A stretch of 64,000 nt of DNA from Nocardia farcinica (GCF_001182745.1 NZ_LN868939.1:1798001-1862000); one strand, 5' to 3'; positions 38,764 to 47,518 are shown, counted from the stretch's first letter. Numbers and translations are program-made. The notes: generated from the sequence alone by a model not told the origin.

Positions 38764-39711
38764 ATGAAGCCACGCCGCTCGGTCCTGGCCGTGCCAGGCA
38801 GCAATCCGAAGATGATCGAGAAGGCCAAGGGACTGCCCGTCGACGAGGTGTTCCTCGATCTGGAGGATGCCGTCGCGCCGGTCGCCAAGGCCGCGGCGCG
38901 GGCCAACATCGTGGCGGCGCTGAACGAGCCGGGCTGGGGCGGGCAGCTGCGGGTGGTGCGGGTCAACGACTGGACCACTCAGTGGACCTACAGCGACGTC
39001 ATCACCGTGGTGGAGGGCGCGGGCGCGGCGCTCGATGCCGTCCTGCTGCCCAAGGTCACCGACGCCGGTCAGGTGCGGGCGCTGGATCTGCTGTTGAGCC
39101 AGCTCGAGCGCACCTGCGGGCTCGAGGTCGGCCGCATCGGCATCGAACCGCAGCTGGAGAACGCCCTCGGCCTGCGCAACATCGACGAGATCGCCACCGC
39201 GAGCCCGCGCGTGCAGGCGCTGGTCTTCGGGCCCGCCGATTTCATGGCCAGCATCAACATGCGCACGCTGGTGGTCGGCGAGCAGCCGGAGGGCTACGAC
39301 ACCGGCGACGCCTACCACCACATCCTGATGACCATCCTGCTCACCGCCCGGGCGCACGGGTTGCAGGCGATCGACGGGCCGTACCTGCAGATCCGCGATC
39401 TCGACGGCTTCCGCCGCGCCGCCGGCCGCACCGCCGCGCTCGGCTTCGACGGCAAATGGGTGCTGCACCCCACCCAGATCGAGGCCGCCAACGAGATCTT
39501 CAGCCCGCGCCAGGCCGATTACGACCGCGCCGAGGAGATCCTCGAGGCCTACGCCTACTACACCTCCGGCGCGGGCGGTGCCCGCGGCGCGGTGATGCTC
39601 GGCGAGGAGATGATCGACGAGGCGAGCGCCAAGATGGCGGCCGTCATCGCGGAGAAGGGGCGCGCGGCCGGGATGCGGCGCACCACCGCGTTCACCCCGC
39701 CCCGGGACTGA
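38764..39711 (+). CDS. HpcH/HpaI-CitE family CoA ester lyase
   Basis: A 315-residue TIM-barrel lyase. SVLAVPGSNPKMIEKAKGLPVDEVFLDLEDAVAP is the CitE/malyl-CoA lyase start, with the ExD metal region in DLEDAV. GIEPQLENALGLRNIDEIA and ALVFGPADFMASINM line the active site, and GKWVLHPTQIEAANEIF is the C-terminal signature. Stand-alone actinobacterial members act as (S)-malyl-CoA, methylmalyl-CoA or citramalyl-CoA lyases; no CitD/CitF subunits are adjacent, so it is not a citrate lyase complex. ATG 38764 follows a strong AGGAGG. Confidence 0.88.
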   Translation: MKPRRSVLAVPGSNPKMIEKAKGLPVDEVFLDLEDAVAPVAKAAARANIVAALNEPGWGGQLRVVRVNDWTTQWTYSDVITVVEGAGAALDAVLLPKVTDAGQVRALDLLLSQLERTCGLEVGRIGIEPQLENALGLRNIDEIATASPRVQALVFGPADFMASINMRTLVVGEQPEGYDTGDAYHHILMTILLTARAHGLQAIDGPYLQIRDLDGFRRAAGRTAALGFDGKWVLHPTQIEAANEIFSPRQADYDRAEEILEAYAYYTSGAGGARGAVMLGEEMIDEASAKMAAVIAEKGRAAGMRRTTAFTPPRD

Positions 39712-39762
39712 ATCGGACACCCCGATCACCGCCTGCACCACCGCGGGCGACGGGCCTGCGCC

Positions 39763-39768
39763 CATAAT
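39763..39768 (+). promoter_or_regulatory. -10 hexamer of the stress-protein gene
   Basis: CATAAT, 6-nt spacer, then the ATG at 39775; likely leaderless. Confidence 0.5.
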
Positions 39769-39774
39769 GGACCT

Positions 39775-40269
39775 ATGACGAACCCACTGGGGAACGCGAA
39801 CAACCCGCGGGCGACGGGTCTGCCCACCCCGCCGTCGGGCTGGCCGGTCGGGTCCTACCCCACCTACGCCGAGGCGCAGCGGGCGGTGGACTACCTGGCC
39901 GACAACCAGTTCCCGGTCCAGGACGTCACCATCGTCGGTGTGGACCTGATGCAGGTCGAGCGGGTGCTGTACCGGCTCACCTGGGCCAAGGTGATCGGCG
40001 GGGGCGTGGTCTCGGGCGCGTGGCTCGGCCTGTTCCTCGGCCTGCTGCTGAGCCTGTTCACCACCGGCGGCGCCCTCGGCCCGCTGGCGGTGGGCCTGGT
40101 CGGCGGCATCATCTTCGGCGTCATCTCCACCTCGATCCCGTACGCCGCGACCAGGGGGCAGCGCGATTTCGCGTCCAGCATGCAGCTGGTGGCCGGGCGC
40201 TACGACGTGCTGTGCAACCCGAAGACCGCCGAGCAGGCGCGGGACATGCTGGCCCGGTTGGCGATCTGA
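39775..40269 (+). CDS. General stress protein family membrane protein (Rv1234-like)
   Basis: A 164-residue protein. A soluble N-terminal domain of the general-stress-protein 17M-like type (VGSYPTYAEAQRAVDYLADNQFPVQDVTIVGVDL) precedes two glycine-rich hydrophobic helices (VSGAWLGLFLGLLLSLF and GPLAVGLVGGIIFGVI) and a short alpha/beta end (YDVLCNPKTAEQARDMLARL). Role unknown; the N-terminal domain resembles small-ligand sensors. The SUFU-domain gene starts 3 nt after its stop, so the two are probably cotranscribed. Confidence 0.88.
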   Translation: MTNPLGNANNPRATGLPTPPSGWPVGSYPTYAEAQRAVDYLADNQFPVQDVTIVGVDLMQVERVLYRLTWAKVIGGGVVSGAWLGLFLGLLLSLFTTGGALGPLAVGLVGGIIFGVISTSIPYAATRGQRDFASSMQLVAGRYDVLCNPKTAEQARDMLARLAI

Positions 40270-40272
40270 TCG

Positions 40273-40848
40273 ATGGACGTGCTCGAGCGGGTCCGCACCG
40301 CGGTGCTGGACCACTTCGGCGTGGACGGCGCGCGCGTGGACTCGGCGTCGGTCACCTTCCTCGGCCTGGAGCCGATCGACATCCTGCGAATCCCCGACGG
40401 GGATCTCGTGCACTACGTGACGCTGGGCGGCGCGCGTCATCCGATGGGCGACCCGGCCGATCTCGTCGCCGACCCGGTGCGCGGGCCGCGGGCCGAACTG
40501 GTGCTGACGCTGCGGGCGAGTGCGCTGCCCGGCCTGCCGAAGTCACTGGGTGTGCTGGTGGCCAGCCCGGCGGTGGAGGGTGTGGTGCTGCAGCCCGACG
40601 CGCTGCTCGATCTCGGCGAACCGATGTGGCAGGGCTCGGTGTTCACCGCCGCCCTGCTGGGCGAGAGCGCGGTGCCCGACGTGGTGCTGCCCGAGCCCGC
40701 CGATCCGGTGCGCTGCCTCGCGGTCACCCCGGTGACGGCCACGGAGGCGGCGTGGGTGCGGGTCCGCGGTGCGCAGGCACTGCGCGACGCCTGGGCCGAG
40801 GCCGGTATCGACGTGCGCGACCCGAACCGGGGCGCGGCCTCGCTCTAG
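40273..40848 (+). CDS. Suppressor-of-fused (SUFU) domain protein
   Basis: A 191-residue protein matching the SUFU-like domain seen in bacteria: LEPIDILRIPDGDLVHYVTLGGARHPM and RAELVLTLRA are typical core strands. Bacterial SUFU proteins are uncharacterised in most cases; several occur as immunity proteins in polymorphic toxin loci, but no toxin is adjacent here. ATG 40273 lies just after the stress-protein stop. The last 4 nt overlap the convergent corA end. Confidence 0.8.
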   Translation: MDVLERVRTAVLDHFGVDGARVDSASVTFLGLEPIDILRIPDGDLVHYVTLGGARHPMGDPADLVADPVRGPRAELVLTLRASALPGLPKSLGVLVASPAVEGVVLQPDALLDLGEPMWQGSVFTAALLGESAVPDVVLPEPADPVRCLAVTPVTATEAAWVRVRGAQALRDAWAEAGIDVRDPNRGAASL

Positions 40849-41912
40849 AGCCAGTTGTTGCGGTGGAAGGTGACATACAGCGCGCCGCAGACGCTCAGGA
40901 TCACGATCCACACCGCCGGATAGCCCCAGGTCTGCTTCAACTCCGGCATGTGCTCGAAGTTCATGCCGTAGATGCCCGCGATCATCGTCGGCACCGCCGC
41001 GATCGCGACCCAGGCCGAGATCTTGCGCATGTCGGTGTTCTGCTGAACGCTGATCTTGGCCAGCGCCGCGCTCACGAGTTCGCTCAGTGATTCGTCGAAG
41101 TCGGCGATCCGCTCGGCGACGAGTATGTGGTGGTCGAGCACGTCGCGCAGGTAGCGGCGCACTTCCTTGGGCAGCGGCAGATCGGTCTTCTCCGCGAGTT
41201 GCTGCAACGGCGCCTGGAGCGGGTTCACCGCCCGGCGCAGCTCCACCACCTCGCGCTTGAGCTGATAGATGGTTTCGATGGTCACCTGGTCCCGCGGGGT
41301 GAAGACGGCCTCCTCCATCTCGTCGATGTCGTTCTCCACCAGTGCCGCCACATCGATGTAGGCGTCCACGACGTGGTCGGCCACCGCGTGCAGGACCGCG
41401 CCCGGCCCCAACGCGAGTTGCTGCGGCCGGGATTCCAGGTCGCGGCGCACGCCGGCGAGACCGGTGTGCTCGCCGTGCCGGACGGTGATCACGAAATCGG
41501 CGGCAGCGAAGACCATGATGTCGCCGGTCTCCACGATCTCGCTGATGCTGTTCATCTCGTGCGGGACATAGCTGACCGTGCGCAGCACCAGGAACAGGGT
41601 GTCGTCGTAGCGCTCCAGTTTGGGGCGCTGGTGGGCATGCACGGCGTCCTCCACCGCCAGCGGATGCAGGCCGAAGGTCGCGGCGATGTCGCCCATCTGC
41701 GCCTCGTCCGGGTCGTGCAGGCCGATCCACACGAAACCGGTGCCGCGTGCGCGCACCTCGGCCAGCGCCTCGGCGTGGGAGAAGCGGCCGGGGATGCGGG
41801 CGCCGTCCACGTAGACCCCGCAGTCGACGATGGCGCGCGCGGTCGGCACCGGAATGCGCGGCAGCGGCGCGGGTGGGCGGCCGGGGCCACGGAACGACGG
41901 GAGGGAGGGCAC
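40845..41912 (-). CDS. corA: CorA-family magnesium/cobalt transporter
   Basis: A 355-residue channel. A large cytoplasmic N-terminal domain leads to a long stalk helix and two C-terminal transmembrane helices, with the signature YGMNFEHMPEL between them (GMN selectivity motif). AWVAIAAVPTMIAGI is TM1 and YPAVWIVILSVCGALYVTF is TM2. It forms a pentamer for Mg2+ uptake. GTG 41912 is preceded by TAGCAT with a 7-nt spacer, so it may be leaderless. It corresponds to Rv1239c. Confidence 0.95.
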   Translation of the reverse strand: MPSLPSFRGPGRPPAPLPRIPVPTARAIVDCGVYVDGARIPGRFSHAEALAEVRARGTGFVWIGLHDPDEAQMGDIAATFGLHPLAVEDAVHAHQRPKLERYDDTLFLVLRTVSYVPHEMNSISEIVETGDIMVFAAADFVITVRHGEHTGLAGVRRDLESRPQQLALGPGAVLHAVADHVVDAYIDVAALVENDIDEMEEAVFTPRDQVTIETIYQLKREVVELRRAVNPLQAPLQQLAEKTDLPLPKEVRRYLRDVLDHHILVAERIADFDESLSELVSAALAKISVQQNTDMRKISAWVAIAAVPTMIAGIYGMNFEHMPELKQTWGYPAVWIVILSVCGALYVTFHRNNWL

Positions 41913-41919
41913 GCCGACG

Positions 41920-41925
41920 ATGCTA
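41920..41925 (-). promoter_or_regulatory. -10 hexamer of a likely leaderless corA transcript
   Basis: TAGCAT (complement), 7-nt spacer, then the GTG at 41912, in the 62-bp divergent gap with the PHP gene. Confidence 0.55.
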
Positions 41926-41974
41926 CGTCGGCCGGGGGTGCGGGCCGATGATCATGCACTGTAAGACTGGATGC

Positions 41975-42829
41975 GTGCGCATCGACCTGCATACCCACTC
42001 GACCGCCTCCGACGGCACCGACACACCGGCCGAACTCGTGCGCCACGCCGCCGCGGCCGGGCTCGACGTCGTGGCGATCACCGACCACGACACCACCTCC
42101 GGCTGGGCGGAGGCCGTCGCGGCGCTGCCGCAGGGCATGACGCTGGTGCGCGGGATGGAGATGTCGTGTATCGGGCTGGGTGAGGACGGCTGGCCGGTGC
42201 CGGTGCACCTGCTGGCCTACCTGTTCGATCCGGCCGACCGGTCCTTCGCCGAGGAGCGGGAGCGGCTGCGGGCCGAGCGGGTCGAGCGGCTGCGGGCGAT
42301 GGCCGAACGGATGGCCGCCGACGGGCTGCCGATCGACCCGGACGCGGTGCTGGCCTCGGCCGGTCCTTCGGCAGGCCGCCCGCATCTGGCCAGGGCGCTG
42401 GTCGCCGCGGGGGTGGTGCCGACGGTGGATGCCGCCTTCACCGACCTGCTCGCCCCGCACGGCCGCTACTACGCCGAGAAGGCCGACACGCCGCTGCACC
42501 GCGCGGTGCGGATGATCGCGGCGGCGGGCGGCGTCAGCGTGCTCGCGCACACCAGGGCCCGCAAGCGCGGCCGCCTGCTGGCACTCGACGACATCCGCGA
42601 ACTGGCCGGGCTCGGGCTCGGCGGTCTCGAGATCGACCACCCGGACCACTCGGCCGCCGACCGGGCGCTGCTGACCGACCTCGCCGCCGAACTGGACCTG
42701 ATCACCACCGGGTCCTCGGACTACCACGGCACCAACAAGACCATCCGGCTCGGTGAATTCACCACCGACCCCGAGCAGTTCGAGCGGTTGGTGGCGCGGG
42801 CGACGGGTGTGCCGGTGGTCGTCTCGTGA
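41975..42829 (+). CDS. PHP-domain metal-dependent phosphoesterase
   Basis: A 284-residue PHP protein. RIDLHTHSTASDGTDTPAELV supplies the HxH metal site and acidic ligand, VAITDHDTTSGW the TDHD motif, VLAHTRARK and TGSSDYHGTNK the C-terminal ligands. Related enzymes hydrolyse AMP, 3',5'-nucleoside bisphosphates or 5'-phosphorylated oligonucleotides (RNase AM/YciV type); the insertion around residues 85-150 matches that group. GTG 41975 gives the natural family start. The stop overlaps the next ORF in a GTGA junction. Confidence 0.9.
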   Translation: MRIDLHTHSTASDGTDTPAELVRHAAAAGLDVVAITDHDTTSGWAEAVAALPQGMTLVRGMEMSCIGLGEDGWPVPVHLLAYLFDPADRSFAEERERLRAERVERLRAMAERMAADGLPIDPDAVLASAGPSAGRPHLARALVAAGVVPTVDAAFTDLLAPHGRYYAEKADTPLHRAVRMIAAAGGVSVLAHTRARKRGRLLALDDIRELAGLGLGGLEIDHPDHSAADRALLTDLAAELDLITTGSSDYHGTNKTIRLGEFTTDPEQFERLVARATGVPVVVS

Positions 42830-43092
42830 GACCGGTCCGCGCGCTCAGCGGGGTGGTCGCGGCGGGTACGGTGCTGCTGGCGCTGGTGGTGGTCGGGGCG
42901 TCGGTGATCGGCGGGCAACGCGGATTTCCCGGCCCCGGAGCCGAATCGGTGCGGTGGCACATCGTGGTCGCGATCGTCGCCGTGGCGGCGCAATTGTTTT
43001 CGGACAGAACCACCGGCGTGCGTGCCTTTTTCGCGAGCACGATCGTTTTCGCGGTCGCGGCATTATTGCTGTGGACACAGTGGTGGAGTTGA
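42826..43092 (+). CDS. Small three-helix membrane protein, unknown
   Basis: An 88-residue hydrophobic protein with three predicted helices (GVVAAGTVLLALVVVGASVI; WHIVVAIVAVAAQLF; FFASTIVFAVAALLLW). The GTG start overlaps the PHP gene stop (GTGA), so it is translationally coupled. Gene context (phosphoesterase upstream, FAD oxidoreductase downstream) gives no clear role. Third-position AT content rises in its second half compared with its neighbours. Confidence 0.7.
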   Translation: MRPVRALSGVVAAGTVLLALVVVGASVIGGQRGFPGPGAESVRWHIVVAIVAVAAQLFSDRTTGVRAFFASTIVFAVAALLLWTQWWS

Positions 43093-43142
43093 CAGTTCGA
43101 TAATGGTTGCGGCCCGGTGAATTGTGGCCGAACATTTCGATC

Positions 43143-44771
43143 ATGACCGATATCGAGACGGACGTGCTGGTCCTGGGCGGTGGCCCCGCCGGGATCTGGG
43201 CGGCCCTCTCGGCGGCGGCGAGCGGTGCCGCGGTGGTGCTCGTCGACAAGGCGCGGTGCGCGGGCAGCGGTCCGGCTGCCGAGGGTGTGCACACGCTGTG
43301 GAACCTGCCGCCCGGTCCCGGTCGCGAGGAGGCGGTGCGGCGCACCCTGCTGCACGGCGGCGGCCTCGGCGATCCCACCTGGATGCATCGCGTGCTCGAC
43401 GAAACATACCGTCGGACAACGGAATTGACCCGGTGGGGATACCGGGTGCCCGGCGCGCGGCGTTCCGCGACGCCCGCCCTCGCACACCTGGACGGCGCCC
43501 GCTACCCGCGGTTGCTGCGACGCACGCTGCGGCTGCTCGGCGTGCGGGTGCTCGACCGTCATCCGGCCCTGCACCTGCTGACCGACCGCGACGGCGTGGT
43601 CGCCGGCGCGGCGGGCGTGCGCACCGGCGACCGGTGCCGGCCGTGGACCGCCCGCGCGGGGGCGGTGGTCCTGGCCACCGGCGGCTGCGCGTTCGGCTCC
43701 GGCGCGGCGGGCACCGCGGGCGCCACCGGCGAGGGGCTGCTGATGGCGGCCGAGGCGGGGGCGCGGCTGTCGGGCATGGAGTTCTCCTGCGGCTACGGCC
43801 TGGCCGTGGCCGCGCATCCGGCCGGGCCGGTGCTGCGGTCGGCGCGGGCGCTGCAACCGGCGTTGCGGTCGGCCACCCTGGTGGACGAGGACGGCGCGCC
43901 GCTCGCGGGGCACCGGTCCGCGGCGCTGGCCGCCCTGGCCGACGGCAGGCGGGTCTACGCGCTGCCCGCCGGGCTGCTCGTCGCCACCCGCGAACGGCTC
44001 GAACGCCTCGGCCTCATCGACGCGGCGGGCCGGGTGCCGGTGCGGGCGGTGCTGGAGGGCACCGTGCGCGGTACCGGTGGCCTGCGCCTCACCGGCACCG
44101 ACTGCGCGACCACGGTGGCGGGGCTGTATGCCGCGGGCGACGTCGCCGACCGGGAACAGATCAGCGGCGCGGTGAGCGGATCGGGCGGCCACCACGCCGC
44201 CTGGGCCATCGCCTCCGGCGCGTGGGCGGGCGCGGCGGCGGCCGGATACGCGCGCGGCCGCGGCATCCCCGCCGCGGCGTTCCCCGTGCCCGGCGCCGGG
44301 CTGGCCGCCCGGGCGAACCTGGATCCGCGCGCCGTGGTCGGCCTGGTGCAGGAGCACACGCTGCCCTTGCGGCGCAGCTATCTGCGCAGCGCCGACAGCC
44401 TGCGCGACAGCATCGCCGAACTCGACGCGCTGTGGCCGGGCGCCCGCTTCGAACTCGGCGGGTACGGGCACGGGCGGGTCCGCGCCCGCGAGGCCGCCGC
44501 GCTGCTGGCCGTCGCGCGCTGGGCCGACCACGCCGCGCTCGCGCGCACCGAGAGCCGGGGGATGCACCGCAGGACCGATCATCCGGGCGCCGCGCCGGAC
44601 TGGCGGGTCCGGCTGCTGGTCGGCGGACTCGACGAGATCCGGGTCGAGCGCGAGCGCCCGCCCGCCGCGCGCGAGACCGGTCGCGGCCGGGGCAGCACCA
44701 CCCCGCGTTCGGCGCGCGTGCGCGGGTCGAGCGGTCCCGGCCTCACGCCCGGCGGCGCGGTGCCGTTGTGA
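43143..44771 (+). CDS. FAD-dependent oxidoreductase, fumarate reductase/aspartate oxidase-like flavoprotein
   Basis: A 542-residue flavoprotein. DVLVLGGGPAGIWAALSAAASGAAVVLVDK is the N-terminal FAD dinucleotide fold, VVLATGGCAFGSGAAGTAGATGEGLLMAAEAGARLSGMEF is the family segment, and GLYAAGDVADREQISGAVSGSGGHHAAWA is the C-terminal FAD motif. The C-terminal helical domain resembles succinate dehydrogenase/L-aspartate oxidase/APS-reductase alpha subunits. No iron-sulfur or membrane partner is adjacent and nadA/nadC are absent, so the substrate is unknown. The last 50 residues are Arg/Gly-rich and look disordered. Confidence 0.78.
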   Translation: MTDIETDVLVLGGGPAGIWAALSAAASGAAVVLVDKARCAGSGPAAEGVHTLWNLPPGPGREEAVRRTLLHGGGLGDPTWMHRVLDETYRRTTELTRWGYRVPGARRSATPALAHLDGARYPRLLRRTLRLLGVRVLDRHPALHLLTDRDGVVAGAAGVRTGDRCRPWTARAGAVVLATGGCAFGSGAAGTAGATGEGLLMAAEAGARLSGMEFSCGYGLAVAAHPAGPVLRSARALQPALRSATLVDEDGAPLAGHRSAALAALADGRRVYALPAGLLVATRERLERLGLIDAAGRVPVRAVLEGTVRGTGGLRLTGTDCATTVAGLYAAGDVADREQISGAVSGSGGHHAAWAIASGAWAGAAAAGYARGRGIPAAAFPVPGAGLAARANLDPRAVVGLVQEHTLPLRRSYLRSADSLRDSIAELDALWPGARFELGGYGHGRVRAREAAALLAVARWADHAALARTESRGMHRRTDHPGAAPDWRVRLLVGGLDEIRVERERPPAARETGRGRGSTTPRSARVRGSSGPGLTPGGAVPL

Positions 44772-44824
44772 CAGCTCACCGGTGCGCCTGCGGCGGCGGC
44801 GAGTTTCCCCTAACCCGGAGGTAA
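44768..44824 (+). CDS. Possible 18-residue cysteine-containing microprotein
   Basis: GTG 44768 overlaps the stop of the FAD oxidoreductase (GTGA) and runs for 18 codons to TAA, encoding VTAHRCACGGGEFPLTRR. The CxC-GGG pattern and exact 4-nt coupling are suggestive, but the ORF is too short to judge by composition. Confidence 0.25.
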   Translation: MTAHRCACGGGEFPLTRR

Positions 44825-45206
44825 TTCCGCGGTTCTAGGCTCCAAGCATGGCGAGCAACCGGGATCCGACACACCGGTTTGGCAAGTCGTCTGCTCGGCT
44901 GGCAGAATGTTGCGGATTCCGTACCTACGCCACCGCCGGGTTCGTGAATCCCGGTGACCCCGCCGCCCGACGTACCGTCGCAGCGAGGATCACCCTGTCT
45001 GTTCCGTCCGGACCCACCCGTCCGGCTCCCGCTCCGCGATCAGTGCAGCGCCACCTCTCGACATTTCCCGTGACCGTTTTTTCGTGCGGTTCGCGACGAC
45101 GAAACGTCCCGGTCGGCGCGCCCGATGAGCGGTAACAAGCATCACAAATCAACTACCCGGCGGTAACCGTCCCCCGGTTGAGCCCGACCCGAGCAGGAGT
45201 GAAATC
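44825..45206 (+). promoter_or_regulatory. Long leader region of malic enzyme with its own -10 and a doubtful 95-codon ORF
   Basis: A TAGGCT hexamer (44836-44841) with a 6-nt spacer precedes an ATG at 44848 that opens a 95-codon frame ending at 45135. Its third-position GC (roughly 60 percent by eye) is well below that of genes here, so it is more likely a roughly 360-nt 5' leader, or a translated regulatory ORF, than an ordinary gene. Near the 3' end, GGTAACAAGCATCACAAATC resembles an activator half-site. No known riboswitch was recognised. Confidence 0.4.
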
Positions 45207-46403
45207 GTGTCACCTGTGACTGACGCACCGAATGCCACCGCGAGTTTGTCCGAAATCACCCACGACGAAATTTTCGCCGGACACCTCGGGGGCAAGCTCT
45301 CGGTCGAACTCTCCGCACCGCTGGAGACACAGCGCGACCTGTCCATCGCCTACACCCCCGGCGTCGCGCAGGTCAGCCGCGCGATCGCGCAGGACGAGGC
45401 GCTCGCCAAGCGCTACACCTGGACCGACCGACTGGTCGTCGTCGTCAGCGACGGCACCGCGGTGCTCGGCCTCGGTGACATCGGCCCGCGCGCCTCGCTG
45501 CCGGTGATGGAGGGCAAGGCCGCGCTGTTCAAGAAGTTCGCCGGGCTGGACTCGATCCCGATCGTGCTGGACACCAAGGACGTCGACGAGATCGTCGAGA
45601 CCCTGATCCGGCTGCGCCCCAGCTTCGGTGCGGTGAACCTGGAGGACATCTCCGCGCCGCGCTGCTTCGAGATCGAGAAGCGGGTCATCGAAGCCCTCGA
45701 CTGCCCGGTCATGCACGACGACCAGCACGGCACCGCGATCGTGGTGCTGGCCGCCCTCAACGGCGCGGCCAAGGTGCAGGGCCGCAGCATCGAGGGCCTC
45801 AAGGTCGTGGTGTCGGGCGCGGGCGCGGCGGGTGTCGCGTGCACCAACATCCTGCTGGCCGCCGGTGTCGCCGATGTGACGGTGCTGGACTCCAAGGGCA
45901 TCCTCAGCCGTGAGCGTGGTGACCTCAACGCGGTCAAGGCCGAGCTGGCCGCGCGCACCAACCCGCGCGGGCTGGTCGGCGGCGCCGCCGAGGCACTCGC
46001 GGGCGCGGACGTGTTCCTCGGCCTGTCGGCGGGCCTGATCGCCGAGGAGCTGATCGCTTCGATGGCGCCGGAGTCGATCGTGTTCGCGATGTCCAACCCG
46101 GACCCGGAGATCCACCCCGAGGTGGCGCGCAAGTACGCGGCCATCGTGGCCACCGGGCGCAGCGACTTCCCGAACCAGATCAACAACGTGCTCGCGTTCC
46201 CCGGCGTGTTCAAGGGCGCGCTCGACGCGGGCGCGCGCCGCATCACCGAGGGCATGAAGATCGCCGCCGCGGAGGCCATCCTCGGTGTGGTCGCCGACGA
46301 GCTCGGCCCGGACAAGATCGTGCCCAGCCCGCTCGACCCGCGGGTCGCCCCGGCCGTGGCCGAGGCCGTCGCGGCCGCCGCTCGTGCGGAAGGCGTTGCG
46401 TAA
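45207..46403 (+). CDS. NAD(P)-dependent malic enzyme
   Basis: A 398-residue short-form malic enzyme that decarboxylates malate to pyruvate. LSIAYTPGVAQVSRAIA holds the catalytic tyrosine region, NLEDISAPRCFEIEKR the metal-binding ED, and MHDDQHGTAIVVLAALNGA the D-containing signature, followed by the Rossmann domain VVVSGAGAAGVACTNILLAAG. Cofactor preference is not certain from sequence. GTG 45207 has AGGAG 8 nt upstream. A strong hairpin follows the stop. Confidence 0.94.
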   Translation: MSPVTDAPNATASLSEITHDEIFAGHLGGKLSVELSAPLETQRDLSIAYTPGVAQVSRAIAQDEALAKRYTWTDRLVVVVSDGTAVLGLGDIGPRASLPVMEGKAALFKKFAGLDSIPIVLDTKDVDEIVETLIRLRPSFGAVNLEDISAPRCFEIEKRVIEALDCPVMHDDQHGTAIVVLAALNGAAKVQGRSIEGLKVVVSGAGAAGVACTNILLAAGVADVTVLDSKGILSRERGDLNAVKAELAARTNPRGLVGGAAEALAGADVFLGLSAGLIAEELIASMAPESIVFAMSNPDPEIHPEVARKYAAIVATGRSDFPNQINNVLAFPGVFKGALDAGARRITEGMKIAAAEAILGVVADELGPDKIVPSPLDPRVAPAVAEAVAAAARAEGVA

Positions 46404-46422
46404 CAGCTGAATACGCACGGAA

Positions 46423-46458
46423 CGAGGCGCCCCGCTCGATGGTGAGCGAGGCGCCTCG
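46423..46458 (+). terminator. Hairpin terminator after malic enzyme
   Basis: CGAGGCGCCCCGCTC (46423-46437) pairs with GAGCGAGGCGCCTCG (46444-46458) with one mismatch and a 6-nt loop, 20 nt after the stop. No U-tract, as is common in high-GC actinobacteria. Confidence 0.75.
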
Positions 46459-46556
46459 GTGCTGTCCGGGCCGGGCGGCGGTAGATTCTGCACGAGCCCG
46501 TCCCCGGCCGGGCGGGTCCTTGGCCGTTCCCGACTACGGAGAGTTGGTGTCGCCGT

Positions 46557-47441
46557 ATGCCTTCCACCGCGCCGCGGCGGGTGCTCGCCCGGATGCTCGT
46601 CGCCGCGCTGGCGGTGTTCGCGGTGTCGTGCGGGAGCGCCGAGGACGAACCGGTGTTCGTGGTCGGCGCGGGGGACAGCGCCGAATCCCGGGTGCTGGCC
46701 GAGATTTACGCGGGCGCGCTCGCCCGCACCGGCCTGCCCGTGCGGGTGCGGACCGGACTGGGGGACCGGGCGGGCACGCTGGCCGCGCTGGACGCGGGCG
46801 CCGTCGGACTGGTCGGCGAGCACACCGGTGCGCTGCTCGCGGCGTTCGACGGCACCGCGGAGGCCACGACTCCGGCCGAGGTCGGCACCGCGCTGAATCG
46901 TTCCCTGCCCGAGGGAGTGGTGGTCGCCGACCCGGCCGAGAGCGCCGACCTGCGCCCCCGCCTGCTCGTCGAGCCGGTGGCGGCTCGTCGTGACGGCCTC
47001 GACTCGGTGCGCGCGCTGATCCCGCGCTGCCCGGCGACCACGGCCGGTGTCGCGACGGTGCCCGGCCTGCTGCCCCCCGGCGCCGCGATCCGGGTGGCGG
47101 GGTGCGAGTTCGCCGCCGTCACCTCCTTCCCGTCACCGGAGGCGCTGGTGCAGGCGTTGCGCGCCGGCGTGGTCGGCGTCGGCGTCCTGACCGGCCCGCC
47201 CGAACTCGTCCCCGCCGCCGAGGGACTGACCGTGCTCGCGGACGAGGACTTCGCGGTGCGCGCGGAGAACGTCGTCCCCCTGCTGCGCAAGGGCGTGCTC
47301 GACGACCAGCGGACGCGGAAACTCAACTACGTCGCGGGTGAGCTGACCACCGCGGAACTCGTCGAGCTGGTCCGCGCCGTCGGCACCGGCAGCGCCCCTG
47401 CCGAGTCGGCCCGCCAGTGGCTCGACGCGCACGGACTCTGA
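46557..47441 (+). CDS. lpqZ: Lipoprotein substrate-binding protein, OpuAC-like (LpqZ)
   Basis: A 294-residue lipoprotein. The signal sequence ends in the lipobox AVSC (C25). The mature part resembles glycine betaine/choline/osmoprotectant-binding OpuAC proteins (VVGAGDSAESRVLAEIYAGAL, GAVGLVGEHTGALLAAF, VVPLLRKGVLDDQRTRKLNYV). It corresponds to Rv1244 (lpqZ). No permease or ATPase gene is adjacent, so transport partners, if any, are elsewhere. Confidence 0.85.
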   Translation: MPSTAPRRVLARMLVAALAVFAVSCGSAEDEPVFVVGAGDSAESRVLAEIYAGALARTGLPVRVRTGLGDRAGTLAALDAGAVGLVGEHTGALLAAFDGTAEATTPAEVGTALNRSLPEGVVVADPAESADLRPRLLVEPVAARRDGLDSVRALIPRCPATTAGVATVPGLLPPGAAIRVAGCEFAAVTSFPSPEALVQALRAGVVGVGVLTGPPELVPAAEGLTVLADEDFAVRAENVVPLLRKGVLDDQRTRKLNYVAGELTTAELVELVRAVGTGSAPAESARQWLDAHGL

Positions 47442-47518
47442 TCGACGCATCGCCGCCGGGGCGCGAGGCCTGGATCACAGTCAGTCCCCTTGTCGCCGCA
47501 TCCACCGTCGCCGTATAT

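Noticed and set aside
37429..40440. Open frame of about 1000 codons on the minus strand through the CitE-like gene
   Set aside because: Only the 426-codon part from 38709 to 37429 is a recognisable protein; the upstream part is antisense to two good genes.
44848..45135. 95-codon ORF treated as a normal gene
   Set aside because: Third-position GC too low for this genome and no family; kept only as a leader feature.
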